Assembly (NCBI GenBank): GCA_029213005.1
Contig: JARGPI010000020.1
Coordinates: forward strand, 62,001-126,000
Direction: 5' to 3'
From: Verrucomicrobiales bacterium
GTDB lineage: Bacteria; Verrucomicrobiota; Verrucomicrobiia; Verrucomicrobiales; DEV007
DNA: 64,000 nt
Below the pieces are notes generated by a model, which made no database searches, was not told where the DNA came from, and saw only the letters and a program-made list of their open reading frames with translations. Made by a program: the position numbers and the translations under genes. How positions within the stretch are numbered: the stretch's first letter is position 1; every line of letters begins with the position of its first letter. This document shows positions 25,704 through 35,011 of this stretch, one piece after another.

Positions 25704-26939
25704 TTAAACCTGGAAAGCGTTCGCTAAATCCCGCCCTCCGCGCTGAATTTGGTCACGAAACCACTCCCAGCAAGCCCGAAATCCACTAAATACCGCATTG
25801 GGTTGGGTCGAATCAAGCCCCAGTCGCGACTGAATCTCCTCGGCGTGAGAGCGGTAACGCAGGCGGAAATCGATCACCGCGCGGTGGCGATTGGCCTCGG
25901 CGTTCAGTAAGGTCACCGATGGCAGAAAAATCCCTTTTCTGGCTCCGCTTTCCACTTCGGTGAGTTTGATCCGGTTCCTCCTCGTCGGCATAACCAACCA
26001 GGGCTTCCAGGCAAATACCAGCTCATCCCCGTCGCGGGTGAGTCGGCCGTAGGTGCGGGTTTTTACGCCGGGGAAAAGCGCGGTGGAAAAGCCTTTCAGT
26101 TCCTCATCCGGAGCGAGCGGCTTGTTGAACGCACCGGTGACGAAGTCCTTCACAAAAAGTGTTCCAAAGACATTCCAGCGAAATGCCCAGCTGAAAATCA
26201 GGGCGCAGAAAATGATAATCGAGAGAGAAAGAATCAGCCCAACCCACGGATTGAGAGCGGCCAAACCGGCAAATACGGCGATGACCGCGCCTTTTACCAC
26301 TGAGATCGCGGTGTTTATCATGCTCGACGGGCTCAGGATCTTGATGCTGCTCAGCGCGTTAAAGGCAAACCAGACGATCACAAAGATTGCCACTGCGCCG
26401 ACCACGGCGATAATGGGGAAAATCACCGGAGCCATGGCCAATCCTTCTTCCGAGGGCATTGGCCGATGTTTTTCCAGCTCTTCCCAAACCGCTGCCGGAA
26501 CCACGGCCAGTGCGACGATGAGGGCGCTTGCTTTATCGCTGATATCATCCAGCACCGTGATCGGTTTTTTGACCACTTCCGGTATAAAAGCTCCCAGCGT
26601 ATCTTTCGATTTTAATAGAAGAAAAAAGCCGAAGCATATTCCCCAAACCCAGGGATTGGAATACCAGGGAAGACTGTTCCGGTAGGCATCGTCGGATTGA
26701 TAATATTTCCAGGCACCCAGCACTCCCATTCCAAGCAGGGGAGACATCGCGATACCCGTTGTTGAGGAAATGGTATGACTGAAGGCCGCAATGGATCCGA
26801 AAGTCGTATCGTTATATGCGGGTTCCGTTATTTCCGGAACCTGTTTATCATCAGGAACTGGTAGCGAATCCTGAGCCGGCATTACAGCCGATCCAAACAA
26901 AAGAAAGATCACAAAAAACGGTAAGAATTTTTTCATCAT
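25704..26939 (-). CDS. Integral membrane protein of unknown family
   Basis: A 411-residue protein with a signal-like start (MMKKFLPFFVIFLLFGSAVM) and about six further hydrophobic segments, for example IFPIIAVVGAVAIFVIVWFA and the region around LNPWVGLILSLSIIIFCALI. A basic soluble C-terminal third holds PWLVMPTRRNRIKL. I do not recognise the family. I start at ATG 26939; an upstream in-frame start at 27020 would precede the signal-like segment by 27 residues. It diverges from the DUF1444 gene and lies 9 bases before the GtrA gene, possibly in one operon. Confidence 0.65.
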   Translation of the reverse strand: MMKKFLPFFVIFLLFGSAVMPAQDSLPVPDDKQVPEITEPAYNDTTFGSIAAFSHTISSTTGIAMSPLLGMGVLGAWKYYQSDDAYRNSLPWYSNPWVWGICFGFFLLLKSKDTLGAFIPEVVKKPITVLDDISDKASALIVALAVVPAAVWEELEKHRPMPSEEGLAMAPVIFPIIAVVGAVAIFVIVWFAFNALSSIKILSPSSMINTAISVVKGAVIAVFAGLAALNPWVGLILSLSIIIFCALIFSWAFRWNVFGTLFVKDFVTGAFNKPLAPDEELKGFSTALFPGVKTRTYGRLTRDGDELVFAWKPWLVMPTRRNRIKLTEVESGARKGIFLPSVTLLNAEANRHRAVIDFRLRYRSHAEEIQSRLGLDSTQPNAVFSGFRACWEWFRDQIQRGGRDLANAFQV

Positions 26940-27062
26940 ACAAAATACCAAGACAGAATACTGGACAAAATGGTCACTATCGACGGAAAGCGAAATCTTG
27001 CCTAAGAAATTTTTTGACAACAGAATGTGGTTTCGATCGTCTAAATAGTAACAGCAAATGCC

Positions 27063-27893
27063 ATGATACTATCAGACACAAACCCAACGATGGCGCTGAG
27101 CCCCAACGAATTCACTGGTTACTATGTGGCCTCATTGAAACAAGCCTCTCCAACTCTGGAGGTGGAGGTGGTTCACGAATTAGAATTGAAAGTAAGCGAA
27201 GAAGGAAGTGAGAATCAGTTCCAGACCTTCCTCGACAACGCTTACGCGGCCTACATGAACGATCAGGAAGCCCGCGACGAAATTATCGAACAATTTGTCG
27301 CCAGCCAGATCGAGACCTTTGAAATGCACAAACGGCCGGGCATCGACGTGGATCGTATCGTGCCAATTGTGAAAGATCGCACCTGGATGCAAGCTGTGCT
27401 CGCTTCAATGGAGGGAAACAGTGCGGAATTCCCCACTCCGCTCTTCGAAGACTACAACTCGGAGCTGCAGGTCTTTTTCGCGGAAGACAGCGAACACAAC
27501 ATTCGCTACCTCAATCAGGACAATATCGACAGCCTGCCGATTTCCCGCGAAGAGCTCTACGAGGTTGCCTGTAAGAACCTCAAAAAGATGCTCGATGAAA
27601 ATATCGAAATATCCGGGAGTGACGGTATCTACATGCTCACCGCAGGAGGTAACTATGAAACATCGCTGATGTTGTTTAACTCTCTGTGGAGAGGGAATTT
27701 CCTCGAAGTGATGGGGCGCACCGTGATTTCCATCCCGACTCGTGATCTGCTACTCGTAACCGGGTCCGATGACGAAGAGGGGATTGCGAGAATCCGGAAC
27801 GTGGCCAAGCAGGCCATGGCAGACACGCCCTACAGCGTGACTCCAGTCCTCTTTGTCTGGGCTGACGGTAAATTTGAAGTATTCGAAGGATAG
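27063..27893 (+). CDS. DUF1444 family protein
   Basis: A 276-residue soluble protein resembling DUF1444: an N-terminal alpha/beta region, then IDVDRIVPIVKDRTWM, a middle block LQVFFAEDSEHNIRYLNQDN, and a C-terminal RDLLLVTGSDDEEGIARIRN. DUF1444 members are widespread in Firmicutes and other bacteria with no established activity. The start is uncertain: ATG 27063 or ATG 27090 (MALSPNEF). A strong hairpin-plus-T-tract terminator follows directly. It is flanked by a divergent membrane protein and a convergent PLD-like gene. Confidence 0.7.
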   Translation: MILSDTNPTMALSPNEFTGYYVASLKQASPTLEVEVVHELELKVSEEGSENQFQTFLDNAYAAYMNDQEARDEIIEQFVASQIETFEMHKRPGIDVDRIVPIVKDRTWMQAVLASMEGNSAEFPTPLFEDYNSELQVFFAEDSEHNIRYLNQDNIDSLPISREELYEVACKNLKKMLDENIEISGSDGIYMLTAGGNYETSLMLFNSLWRGNFLEVMGRTVISIPTRDLLLVTGSDDEEGIARIRNVAKQAMADTPYSVTPVLFVWADGKFEVFEG

Positions 27894-27910
27894 CAGTTCG
27901 CTTTCGAATC

Positions 27911-27950
27911 ACAAAAACAGGTTCCGCTTTCAAACGGGCCTGTTTTTTTT
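27911..27950 (+). terminator. Rho-independent terminator after the DUF1444 gene
   Basis: AAAAACAGG at 27913-27921 pairs with CCTGTTTTT at 27939-27947. The hairpin ends in an eight-T run, and the A-tract on the other side makes it potentially bidirectional for the convergent PLD-like gene. Confidence 0.8.
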
Positions 27951-27954
27951 GTGT

Positions 27955-28479
27955 CTAGACAATGGGGTCCGGGCACACATCCCGCCGCCCGCACTTGATA
28001 CAGGAGTTCCCGATCCAGAACTCATCAAAGTATTCACAGAGTTCTGATACCATCTTCGGATCGGTGAGAAAAACACCCGCTTCGAAGTTTCTCCGGTTCA
28101 CTGATTTCGCCCCAATTCCCGCTCCGGTCAGATTCGCTGAGCCCAAATAGGCGGAACGGCCATCGACAATGACCATTTTGGCATGCATCCGGGGGCAGAG
28201 CACCCGTTCGAAGAGGTCGGAGTGAATCAAATCGGGAAAACGGTCGAAATCCTTGCGAAAACGGGGCCCCGGCTCTTTGGCATGTATCAACCTGACGCCG
28301 ACGCCACTCGAAACGAGATCTGCGAGCACGGAGACGAAGGGGACATACCTTCCTTTGGTAGTCTCAACATGCAGATCCTTCAAATCCGCAGTCGCTATCC
28401 AGACAAATCGCTTCGCCCCGGGGATAGCTTCCTGAATTACCTTTTTATAAGCCGCTTCATTGAGGAGGAGTTCCGTCAT
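27955..28479 (-). CDS. Phospholipase D-like protein (single HKD motif)
   Basis: A 174-residue protein of the PLD superfamily. One HxK motif is visible: MHAKMVIVDGRSAYLGSANL (about residues 97-116), with the usual following RRNFEAGV. Single-motif members usually dimerise to form the active site, and include nucleases and phosphodiesterases. The C-terminus carries a cysteine cluster CIKCGRRDVC that may bind zinc. No signal peptide is seen, so a cytoplasmic nucleic-acid or nucleotide role is more likely than lipid hydrolysis. It is 16 bases downstream of the DUF4870 gene on the same strand. Confidence 0.82.
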   Translation of the reverse strand: MTELLLNEAAYKKVIQEAIPGAKRFVWIATADLKDLHVETTKGRYVPFVSVLADLVSSGVGVRLIHAKEPGPRFRKDFDRFPDLIHSDLFERVLCPRMHAKMVIVDGRSAYLGSANLTGAGIGAKSVNRRNFEAGVFLTDPKMVSELCEYFDEFWIGNSCIKCGRRDVCPDPIV

Positions 28480-28495
28480 TCCGAAAAACGGAACT

Positions 28496-28978
28496 CTACT
28501 TGATCATTCGAATTGTGAAAGGAAGAGCGAAAAATTCCCCTTCGTAAGATTTGATCCCGGCTACGATTCCTCCGACGAGTAAAAGGATACCCGCTGCCAT
28601 CAAAAGCAGGATCGGCAGAACCAGCCAGAAGAGAACGCCACAAATCACCGCAAAAATCATAAACGTGAGGTGGAAATTTAAGGCTTCTTTGGCCTGGCAG
28701 GCCACAAACGGGCTTTTGTCTTTCTGCATCAAATAAATGACCAGCGGAGCGAGAAATCCAAGCCCGGAGCTCATGCAAACCAACGCACCGAGGTGGCTGC
28801 CCAGAGCCCATAGTTTTTCATCGGCCTCAGGCATGGTGCCTTCCCCTAATTTGGAAACTTTGGGATATTTCGAGAAAATAACCGCCGTGGTGTCCACAAG
28901 ATTCCGCGAAGGCGGAGCGGTATGAGTTGATTGGTTTTCCTGAGGTTTCGGTGACTCTGGAGGTGTTTCATTTTCCAT
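28496..28978 (-). CDS. DUF4870 membrane protein
   Basis: A 160-residue protein with a Pro/Ser/Thr-rich soluble N-terminus (1-50). Three hydrophobic segments follow in the DUF4870 arrangement: LGSHLGALVCMSSGLGFLAP, LTFMIFAVICGVLFWLVLPI and MAAGILLLVGGIVAGIKSYEG. A short FVACQAKEALNFHL block between segments is a family hallmark. Function is unknown. It is probably co-transcribed with the downstream PLD-like gene and diverges from hflK. Confidence 0.8.
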   Translation of the reverse strand: MENETPPESPKPQENQSTHTAPPSRNLVDTTAVIFSKYPKVSKLGEGTMPEADEKLWALGSHLGALVCMSSGLGFLAPLVIYLMQKDKSPFVACQAKEALNFHLTFMIFAVICGVLFWLVLPILLLMAAGILLLVGGIVAGIKSYEGEFFALPFTIRMIK

Positions 28979-29095
28979 AATCTTAGTATAGCTATTTTTG
29001 ACGGAGATTATCGATTTTTTGCCGTGATTACAGTTATAATTATTTAGATGAATTGTAACTGGATCTATTAACTACTTAGCGTATTATTCGGCACT

Positions 29096-30076
29096 ATGCG
29101 TCTTCAAGTCGGAAATCAAGTAATAGATGTGAACCCACCGGGTAATTTTAAGGTTTTATTCCTTTTCGCTCTTATAGCATTAATCGGTTATACGGTATAT
29201 AAAGGAATATACGTCGTTCAACAGGAAGAAGAGGCGGTCATCACCCGATTCGGAAAGTATAAAAATACGGTTCAACCGGGGCTGCATTTTAAGATTCCCT
29301 ACGTGGAGGAAGCTAAGATTCATCCAGTTCGCCGCCAGCAGAAACTGGAGTTTGGTTTTGGAACGCGGGATTCGACGAATGAGTATCAATACTCCGATCC
29401 GAAAGAAATGGCGCACGAAAGATCAATGGTGACCGGTGACCTGAATGCGGCCCTCGTTGAGTGGGTGATTCAGTATCGGATCACCGATCTGCAAGCGTTT
29501 GAATTTAATGTGGAGGATCCACTGCCAACGCTTCGAAATGCGACTGAGTCAGTTATGCGGGAAGTGGTCGGGGACCGCACCGTGGACGAAGTGATCACGG
29601 TGGGGCGTCAGGGTATTGAGTCGGAATGTCAGGAGAAGCTTTCCCAACTGGTCAATCTCTACGAATTAGGAATCACGATCGATCAGGTTCAGTTGAAAGA
29701 TGTAGATCCACCTGAAGAGGTTCAGGCTTCGTTTAACGAAGTGAACCAGGCTCAACAGGAGAAAGAAAAATCAATTAACGTCGCTAACGGTCAATACAAC
29801 CGTGAGGTTCCCAAGGCCCGTGGTGATGCCGATAAGATGATCAGCGAGGCTGAGGGTTACGCTACCAAGCGGGTTAATGAGGCCGAAGGGGATGTCGCAA
29901 AGTTTGTGGCACTATATGGAGAATACCAAAAATCTCCCGAAGTGACCCGTCGCCGAATCTATTTGGAAACAATGGAACAGGTGATGCCTAATATAGGTAA
30001 AAAGGTCATTTTGGATCAAAACGGCAGTCAGGCGATTCCGCTGCTTCCTTTAAACTCACTGGGTCTCGGTAAGTAG
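29096..30076 (+). CDS. hflK: HflK-like SPFH membrane protein
   Basis: A 326-residue SPFH/prohibitin-family protein that, with HflC, forms a periplasm-facing complex modulating the FtsH protease. One N-terminal membrane helix (about residues 18-40) precedes VVQQEEEAVITRFGKYKNTV, the classic SPFH opening. The coiled-coil region near residues 205-270 includes EVNQAQQEKEKSINVANGQYN and EAEGYATKRVNEAEGDVAKF. A Glu/Ala-rich tail follows. hflC begins 30 bases after its stop, so the two form one operon. A TATAAT lies at 29035-29040 upstream, without a convincing -35 box. Confidence 0.92.
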   Translation: MRLQVGNQVIDVNPPGNFKVLFLFALIALIGYTVYKGIYVVQQEEEAVITRFGKYKNTVQPGLHFKIPYVEEAKIHPVRRQQKLEFGFGTRDSTNEYQYSDPKEMAHERSMVTGDLNAALVEWVIQYRITDLQAFEFNVEDPLPTLRNATESVMREVVGDRTVDEVITVGRQGIESECQEKLSQLVNLYELGITIDQVQLKDVDPPEEVQASFNEVNQAQQEKEKSINVANGQYNREVPKARGDADKMISEAEGYATKRVNEAEGDVAKFVALYGEYQKSPEVTRRRIYLETMEQVMPNIGKKVILDQNGSQAIPLLPLNSLGLGK

Positions 30077-30105
30077 TCGTTGAACCATTAATATTATATT
30101 TCATT

Positions 30106-31185
30106 ATGAAGAAAACTAATTCTATCGGGTGTTTTGCCCTTGTTCTGGTTCTGCTCGTGGCCTTATTCGGCAAGTCCTTTATATTTACGGTGAACGAAAA
30201 GCAGCAGGCGATTGTAACCCGTTTCGGTGAAGTCCAGGGTGAGCCTATTCAAACAGCAGGTTTGAAGTTCAAACTGCCTATCGATAAAGTAAATATCATC
30301 TCCAAACAAATTTTGGGTTGGGATGGTTACGCAACGGAAATGCCGACCAAAGATAAAACCTATATTTCGGTCGATACCTATGCCCGTTGGAAAATTGTCG
30401 ATGCGATTGTGTATTTTGAGAAATTGAGGGATCCCCGGAGTGCCATCTCCCGTCTCAGTGATATTCTCGGATCGGAGACCCGGAATACCATTGCGAAACA
30501 CGAACTGATTGAAGTGGTTCGTTCGACTAAAGATCGGACGCCTCTCGTGTCGGAAGACATTCTGGAAGCTGATCTGACGGGAAATATCGGGAAACTGCTC
30601 CCGATTCGCAAAGGAAAGAGCCAACTGGAAACCGAAATTTATGAAACCAGTAAAGGTAAGTTAAAGGAATTCGGGATCGAGTTGCTCGATGTTCGCTTTA
30701 AGCGAATCAATTACAATGCGAGTGTCCGGAACCGGATTTACGAGCGGATGATCTCGGAAAGACAGCAGATCGCGGAGCGTTTCCGTTCCGAGGGTGCCGG
30801 TGAAGCGTCAAAAATCATCGGTAACATGCAAAAAGACCTCGCCGAGATCGAATCAGCCGCATACAAGCAGTCAGAGATCGTAAAGGGTGAAGCCGACGCG
30901 AAAGCGAGTGACATTTACGCGAGAGCCTACGGTACCTCTCCGGATTCCGCTGAGTTCTACGAGTTTGTCCGCACGATGAGCCTGTATGAGAAGATGCTCA
31001 CTGATCAAAGCACGGTCGTCTTGTCGACGGATTCGGATATTTTCAAATATCTGAAATCAGTGGACCCTCAGGGGGCTGCGAAGTCCGTGTCGAAAGCAAC
31101 GCCACCGGCGTCGAAACCGGCTCCTGCTGCAACCAGACCAGCTCGACCTGCGCAGCGCCCGGCGGCGGCTCCTGTCGGTCAGTAG
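30106..31185 (+). CDS. hflC: HflC-like SPFH membrane protein
   Basis: A 359-residue SPFH partner of HflK. The N-terminal hydrophobic helix (residues 8-25) precedes FTVNEKQQAIVTRFGEVQGE. The SPFH domain continues through DVRFKRINYNASVRNRIYERM, and an alpha-helical segment rich in Arg/Glu follows (SERQQIAERFRSEG). Its Pro/Ala-rich tail (about 325-359) is an unusual low-complexity extension compared with typical HflC. It is convergent with the vWA-like membrane gene, and a hairpin between them may end both transcripts. Confidence 0.92.
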   Translation: MKKTNSIGCFALVLVLLVALFGKSFIFTVNEKQQAIVTRFGEVQGEPIQTAGLKFKLPIDKVNIISKQILGWDGYATEMPTKDKTYISVDTYARWKIVDAIVYFEKLRDPRSAISRLSDILGSETRNTIAKHELIEVVRSTKDRTPLVSEDILEADLTGNIGKLLPIRKGKSQLETEIYETSKGKLKEFGIELLDVRFKRINYNASVRNRIYERMISERQQIAERFRSEGAGEASKIIGNMQKDLAEIESAAYKQSEIVKGEADAKASDIYARAYGTSPDSAEFYEFVRTMSLYEKMLTDQSTVVLSTDSDIFKYLKSVDPQGAAKSVSKATPPASKPAPAATRPARPAQRPAAAPVGQ

Positions 31186-31202
31186 TATAGAGAATCCATA
31201 GA

Positions 31203-31226
31203 GTTACCGGATTAGCGTCCGGTAAC
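31203..31226. terminator. Perfect hairpin between convergent genes
   Basis: GTTACCGGA (31203-31211) pairs with TCCGGTAAC (31218-31226) around TTAGCG, which contains the stop codon of the minus-strand gene. It lies between convergent hflC and the vWA-like gene. No T-tract follows, so intrinsic termination is uncertain. Confidence 0.45.
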
Positions 31227-33236
31227 ATCTTCAAGTGCTGCGAGTCCTCGCAGCATTTTCATTTTCCCGTTATTGCGATTCACGATTCGGGAAAAATGAG
31301 ACTTATCGACATCGTCAAAATCCTCGTCTTCCCCGAGAAAGATTACCATGTGGACTGAGGGGATGTCCTTGTTCTGCTTCCGGTAGTAGTGGGTGACGAG
31401 CTTTTTAAGCTGCAGATCGATGTCATCCAGCTCGACGGGTTTTAATTGCGGCAGTGTGACGCCCGGGGTGGCCGGAGTTCTTCCGATGCGGTTCTGGCCC
31501 CTTGGTCTGGTAGCCCCGGTGATATCTTTGACCAGTTGATTAAAATCGAGCACCACCTTGGGCGCGAGTCCCTGCTCCTTTCTGGCCTGGTTTTCTTTAT
31601 CGAGCCATTCGTTCGTCTTTTGAACGGCCTTCTGCCATTGGGCGAGTTCCCGCTCATACCTGGCTTTGTCAGCCGGATCGAGCTTGCCCGGGGTGCCGGG
31701 TGTTCCGGGGTTGTCCCGTAATTTCTGAAGCATTTCCGGGCTGTGAGTGCGCCGCATATTCTCATAGCCGCCGGATATACAGAAAATCGCAGCGGCCTGC
31801 CATTCCATCGCTTTCTGGATGCATTTGGTGTAGTGAGCGACGTCGCGGGAGAGGATCGGCAGCCCGGCGATATCCGACACTTCCACGGGGTAGCCATAGT
31901 CACGCGGGATTCCGAGCGCCTCGTAGTCGCTGTTGAGAGGCTTGAGCCATTCCATCGCGAGTCGTAAATTAGAGGGGAGTCCGGGAACCAAATCCTCCCG
32001 AAAAGCCCTGACCTGCTTTCCAGAGTAGACCAGAATGTTAAACTTGGTTCCCCGGTTCAGATTGGCGAGCATCGACCCGATTTCGTTTTTCACCTTGTCG
32101 TAAGCAAACATCCCGCCTTTTTCATCGACCAGCATTGGTTTGGTGGCATCGATCACAAAAACGATCTTCTTACCCCCGCTGGAAATTCCGAAAAAATTGA
32201 CGTCAGATTGCTGATGCGTGTCGAGCGAAAGTCGCATTCCGGCACCAAGCTTAGCCGCCCCGTCCACCATCGCGGTGACGTCGAGCATGGTGGTGTCTTC
32301 CACTTCGGGTAACGCAAAACTCGAAATTTCGATCGAAGTCATCACGTTTACCGCCTGCATGGCCGCCGCGGACGGATCGATTTCGGCCGGTTTGGTCAGT
32401 TTGTGAACGATCAGATCGTCGCTGTCATTCACGTCAGGCATCGTGACGATCAGTTTCGGGGGATTGGGTCGCGGGGTATTGATAACCACCAGACTGACCA
32501 CAACGGCACCGATCAAGTGCAGGATGACGGCAAGCGACATCGCCGAGATCCGATCGCCCAATCTGGAGGTCTTCTCCACTTTTTCGGGGATCTCACCAGC
32601 CGTGAGATTAAGTTTTCCGGAGTATTGTTCCCATTTGATGGCGGCGATCTCTGCGTTGATCGTCGGAGGCGCTGGTTTCGGCCCGGACTTTTTTCGGATC
32701 GTTTTGGTCTCAATGAGAGCTCCAGCCCCACCTTTGATACCATGGTGCGAAAGGTTCAATTCACCATCATCCGAGATTTTGGCAACGGGGGCATTGAAAT
32801 CAAAACCGGGCTCTTCGTATTGATGGCCCTCTTTTGGATCCCGACGCAAATTGGACTCCACCACCTTGGATTCCGGTTCAATACTCAGAGATTCCAGATC
32901 CACTAAAGCGTTGGCCGCATTCGAAGTTGGGTGAGGGGAGATCACTTCGATGATTTTTCCGACGGGAACGTCCTCTGGTTCTGCTGGGGTGCGGTCCTCA
33001 AATCCAACCAGTGGGGGTAATGAGTTGAGGCCCTCCAGCCCTCTTGTCATCAGGGTATGGATGCGTTGGGGGTATTCCGGCGGCATGGGGCAATCGTCCG
33101 GAGATTCCCTGATGATTGCTTTGGCGCGGTCCATTTCTCCGTCACGCACCATTTCCTCAATCAAGGCCATTCGAACAGGCCAGGCCCGGGGATTGTCGTA
33201 GAGAAATTTCAGGAGAACATGAGGATCCCTTATCAT
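31212..33236 (-). CDS. Membrane-anchored vWA-like protein, hypothetical
   Basis: A 674-residue protein. Residues 1-65 look like short helical repeats, followed by an acidic low-complexity region (to about 220). A single membrane helix (about 232-253) is followed by an extracytoplasmic part. The segment KKIVFVIDATKPMLVDE (about 357-373) resembles a von Willebrand A metal-site motif (DxSxS) but has D-A-T-K-P, so metal binding may be lost. A Pro-rich linker with NPGTPGTPGKLDPADKAR follows later. It is convergent with hflC. No specific function can be assigned. Confidence 0.55.
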   Translation of the reverse strand: MIRDPHVLLKFLYDNPRAWPVRMALIEEMVRDGEMDRAKAIIRESPDDCPMPPEYPQRIHTLMTRGLEGLNSLPPLVGFEDRTPAEPEDVPVGKIIEVISPHPTSNAANALVDLESLSIEPESKVVESNLRRDPKEGHQYEEPGFDFNAPVAKISDDGELNLSHHGIKGGAGALIETKTIRKKSGPKPAPPTINAEIAAIKWEQYSGKLNLTAGEIPEKVEKTSRLGDRISAMSLAVILHLIGAVVVSLVVINTPRPNPPKLIVTMPDVNDSDDLIVHKLTKPAEIDPSAAAMQAVNVMTSIEISSFALPEVEDTTMLDVTAMVDGAAKLGAGMRLSLDTHQQSDVNFFGISSGGKKIVFVIDATKPMLVDEKGGMFAYDKVKNEIGSMLANLNRGTKFNILVYSGKQVRAFREDLVPGLPSNLRLAMEWLKPLNSDYEALGIPRDYGYPVEVSDIAGLPILSRDVAHYTKCIQKAMEWQAAAIFCISGGYENMRRTHSPEMLQKLRDNPGTPGTPGKLDPADKARYERELAQWQKAVQKTNEWLDKENQARKEQGLAPKVVLDFNQLVKDITGATRPRGQNRIGRTPATPGVTLPQLKPVELDDIDLQLKKLVTHYYRKQNKDIPSVHMVIFLGEDEDFDDVDKSHFSRIVNRNNGKMKMLRGLAALEDVTGR

Positions 33237-33404
33237 TTCGTTGTCAGGTTATCACAAAAAGCCATAATAACGACGCTCAATCAACGTCCCTATTGGTGGA
33301 AGGTTGTTTCTTTTCGGGGATTATGTGACTCAAAACCCGCAGCGAAAAGTCTTGACCCCATGTAAGTTTTAGGAAACGTAAAATTTATCTGTAATCAAAT
33401 TAAT

Positions 33405-35000
33405 ATGACGCATCGATTCCCACAACTGGTAGGAGTGTTAACCATCGCGGTTCTTGTGACGGTGAGCTCGCTCTGTCACGGTCAGATGAATGCGGAGATT
33501 CAAAGGCAGGCTGCCAAAAATCCGCTGCTCAATGATTACTACAAGGCCCGCAATTTCAACCCCGTTTGGGGCCCCGGACATCTCAGCGGGCTCTCCACGT
33601 TTCTCCGCAGCCTTGAGGCGCACGGCCTGTCACCCAATCTGTTTCAACTCGACGTGTGGGAACCTCACTGGTTGAACCCAAGTCCGGATCCAAAAGTGCA
33701 GGCGGGTGTCGAAGTTAGTACCACCCATCTGGCACTTTATGCGATTCAGGCGCTGGCTTACGGATTTGTTGATCCGACCGAGGTCCACCCCAAGTGGAAA
33801 CCGATCAAGCGCGCGGTAACCGCGTCACAATTTCTCGATGCGGCCTTCCAGCAGCCGGTGAGTCAGTTTGCACCTTATCTGTTGGAAAAGGTACCGCCAC
33901 CGGATTCCCGCTACCGAGATATGGTCAAAACATTGGAGCGTTACCGCAAAATCCAGAGTTTCGGAGGGTGGAAGCCGCTGCCGGATCCCGGCCGTCCGGT
34001 TGGTCCCGGGATTTCCTATCAGGATCTTGACCTTTTGAAGGCCCGTCTCCAGGCAGAGGGCGACCTCCCGAACACGCCTCAGGCTAAGAACCGCAAAAAG
34101 ATCTTCGAACAGCTTACCAGCGATGCGTTGAAGTCCTTTCAGTTTCGCCATGGTATCACTCCGGACGGATATATCGGGCCGAATACGCTCAAAGAGATCA
34201 ACATCCCGACTGCGGCCAGGATCAATACTTTGATTATCAATCTCGACCGTATCCGGTGGATGCCGCGCGCTTATGAGCAGTCGGAACACGTCGAGGTCAA
34301 TATCGCGGAGAGTGCTCTCAGGGTCTACAACAACCGGAAGCGCGTCACGACGATGGAAGTGATTGTCGGGGTAAAGGGGAAACACCAGACTCCGGTCTTC
34401 CATGGAGATATCAAATACCTGATTTTCCGTCCCTACTGGAACGTTCCCAATACTATTGCCCGGGTGGAGCTGATTCCCGAAGCGTTGAAGGATCTTACCT
34501 ATATGGAGCGCAATAAATACGAGATCGTTCCATTCTTCGGAGTTTCGCCCGACAAGGCGTTGCCTGTAACGGTAGAGAATCTGAATAAAGTCTCATCAGG
34601 CGCGCTGCAGATGCGTCAGGCGACCGGACCGGGGAATGCTCTGGGGCTGGTGAAGTTCATCTTCCCCAACGATAACTCAGTATACTTGCACGATACTCCG
34701 AACCACAATCTGTTCAAACAGGCCGACCGCGATCTCAGTCACGGGTGTGTCCGGGTTTCCCGACCTGATGAGCTGGCCCAGATCATTCTTCAGAGGAACG
34801 ACGGAAACTGGAATATTAATGCGGTCCGCTCGGCGATGGATGATGCTTCCAATCCGGATAACAAGGTGAATCTGAATAATCCGCTGCCGGTTTATTTGAT
34901 GTATTGGACCTCGTTTATCATGGGCGACGGACGGGTCCGGTTCGACGAAGATATTTACGGCCACGACGTGGTAATGAAGCAACGCTTTGGCTTGCGTTAA
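33405..35000 (+). CDS. L,D-transpeptidase (YcbB/LdtD-like)
   Basis: A 531-residue exported enzyme that would make or edit 3-3 peptidoglycan crosslinks or attach proteins to them. A signal peptide (residues 1-26) is followed by a helical N-domain, then a peptidoglycan-binding motif DALKSFQFRHGITPDGYIGP (about 243-262). The YkuD catalytic domain has HDTPNHNLFKQ and the catalytic LSHGCVRVS with C448. This layout matches the YcbB family. dtd begins 11 bases after the stop on the same strand. Confidence 0.9.
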   Translation: MTHRFPQLVGVLTIAVLVTVSSLCHGQMNAEIQRQAAKNPLLNDYYKARNFNPVWGPGHLSGLSTFLRSLEAHGLSPNLFQLDVWEPHWLNPSPDPKVQAGVEVSTTHLALYAIQALAYGFVDPTEVHPKWKPIKRAVTASQFLDAAFQQPVSQFAPYLLEKVPPPDSRYRDMVKTLERYRKIQSFGGWKPLPDPGRPVGPGISYQDLDLLKARLQAEGDLPNTPQAKNRKKIFEQLTSDALKSFQFRHGITPDGYIGPNTLKEINIPTAARINTLIINLDRIRWMPRAYEQSEHVEVNIAESALRVYNNRKRVTTMEVIVGVKGKHQTPVFHGDIKYLIFRPYWNVPNTIARVELIPEALKDLTYMERNKYEIVPFFGVSPDKALPVTVENLNKVSSGALQMRQATGPGNALGLVKFIFPNDNSVYLHDTPNHNLFKQADRDLSHGCVRVSRPDELAQIILQRNDGNWNINAVRSAMDDASNPDNKVNLNNPLPVYLMYWTSFIMGDGRVRFDEDIYGHDVVMKQRFGLR

Positions 35001-35011
35001 GCTTCCCGGAA

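Noticed and set aside
27014..27047. TTGACA...TAAATA as a promoter for the DUF1444 gene
   Set aside because: The spacer is 22 bases, too long for a normal sigma-70 promoter.
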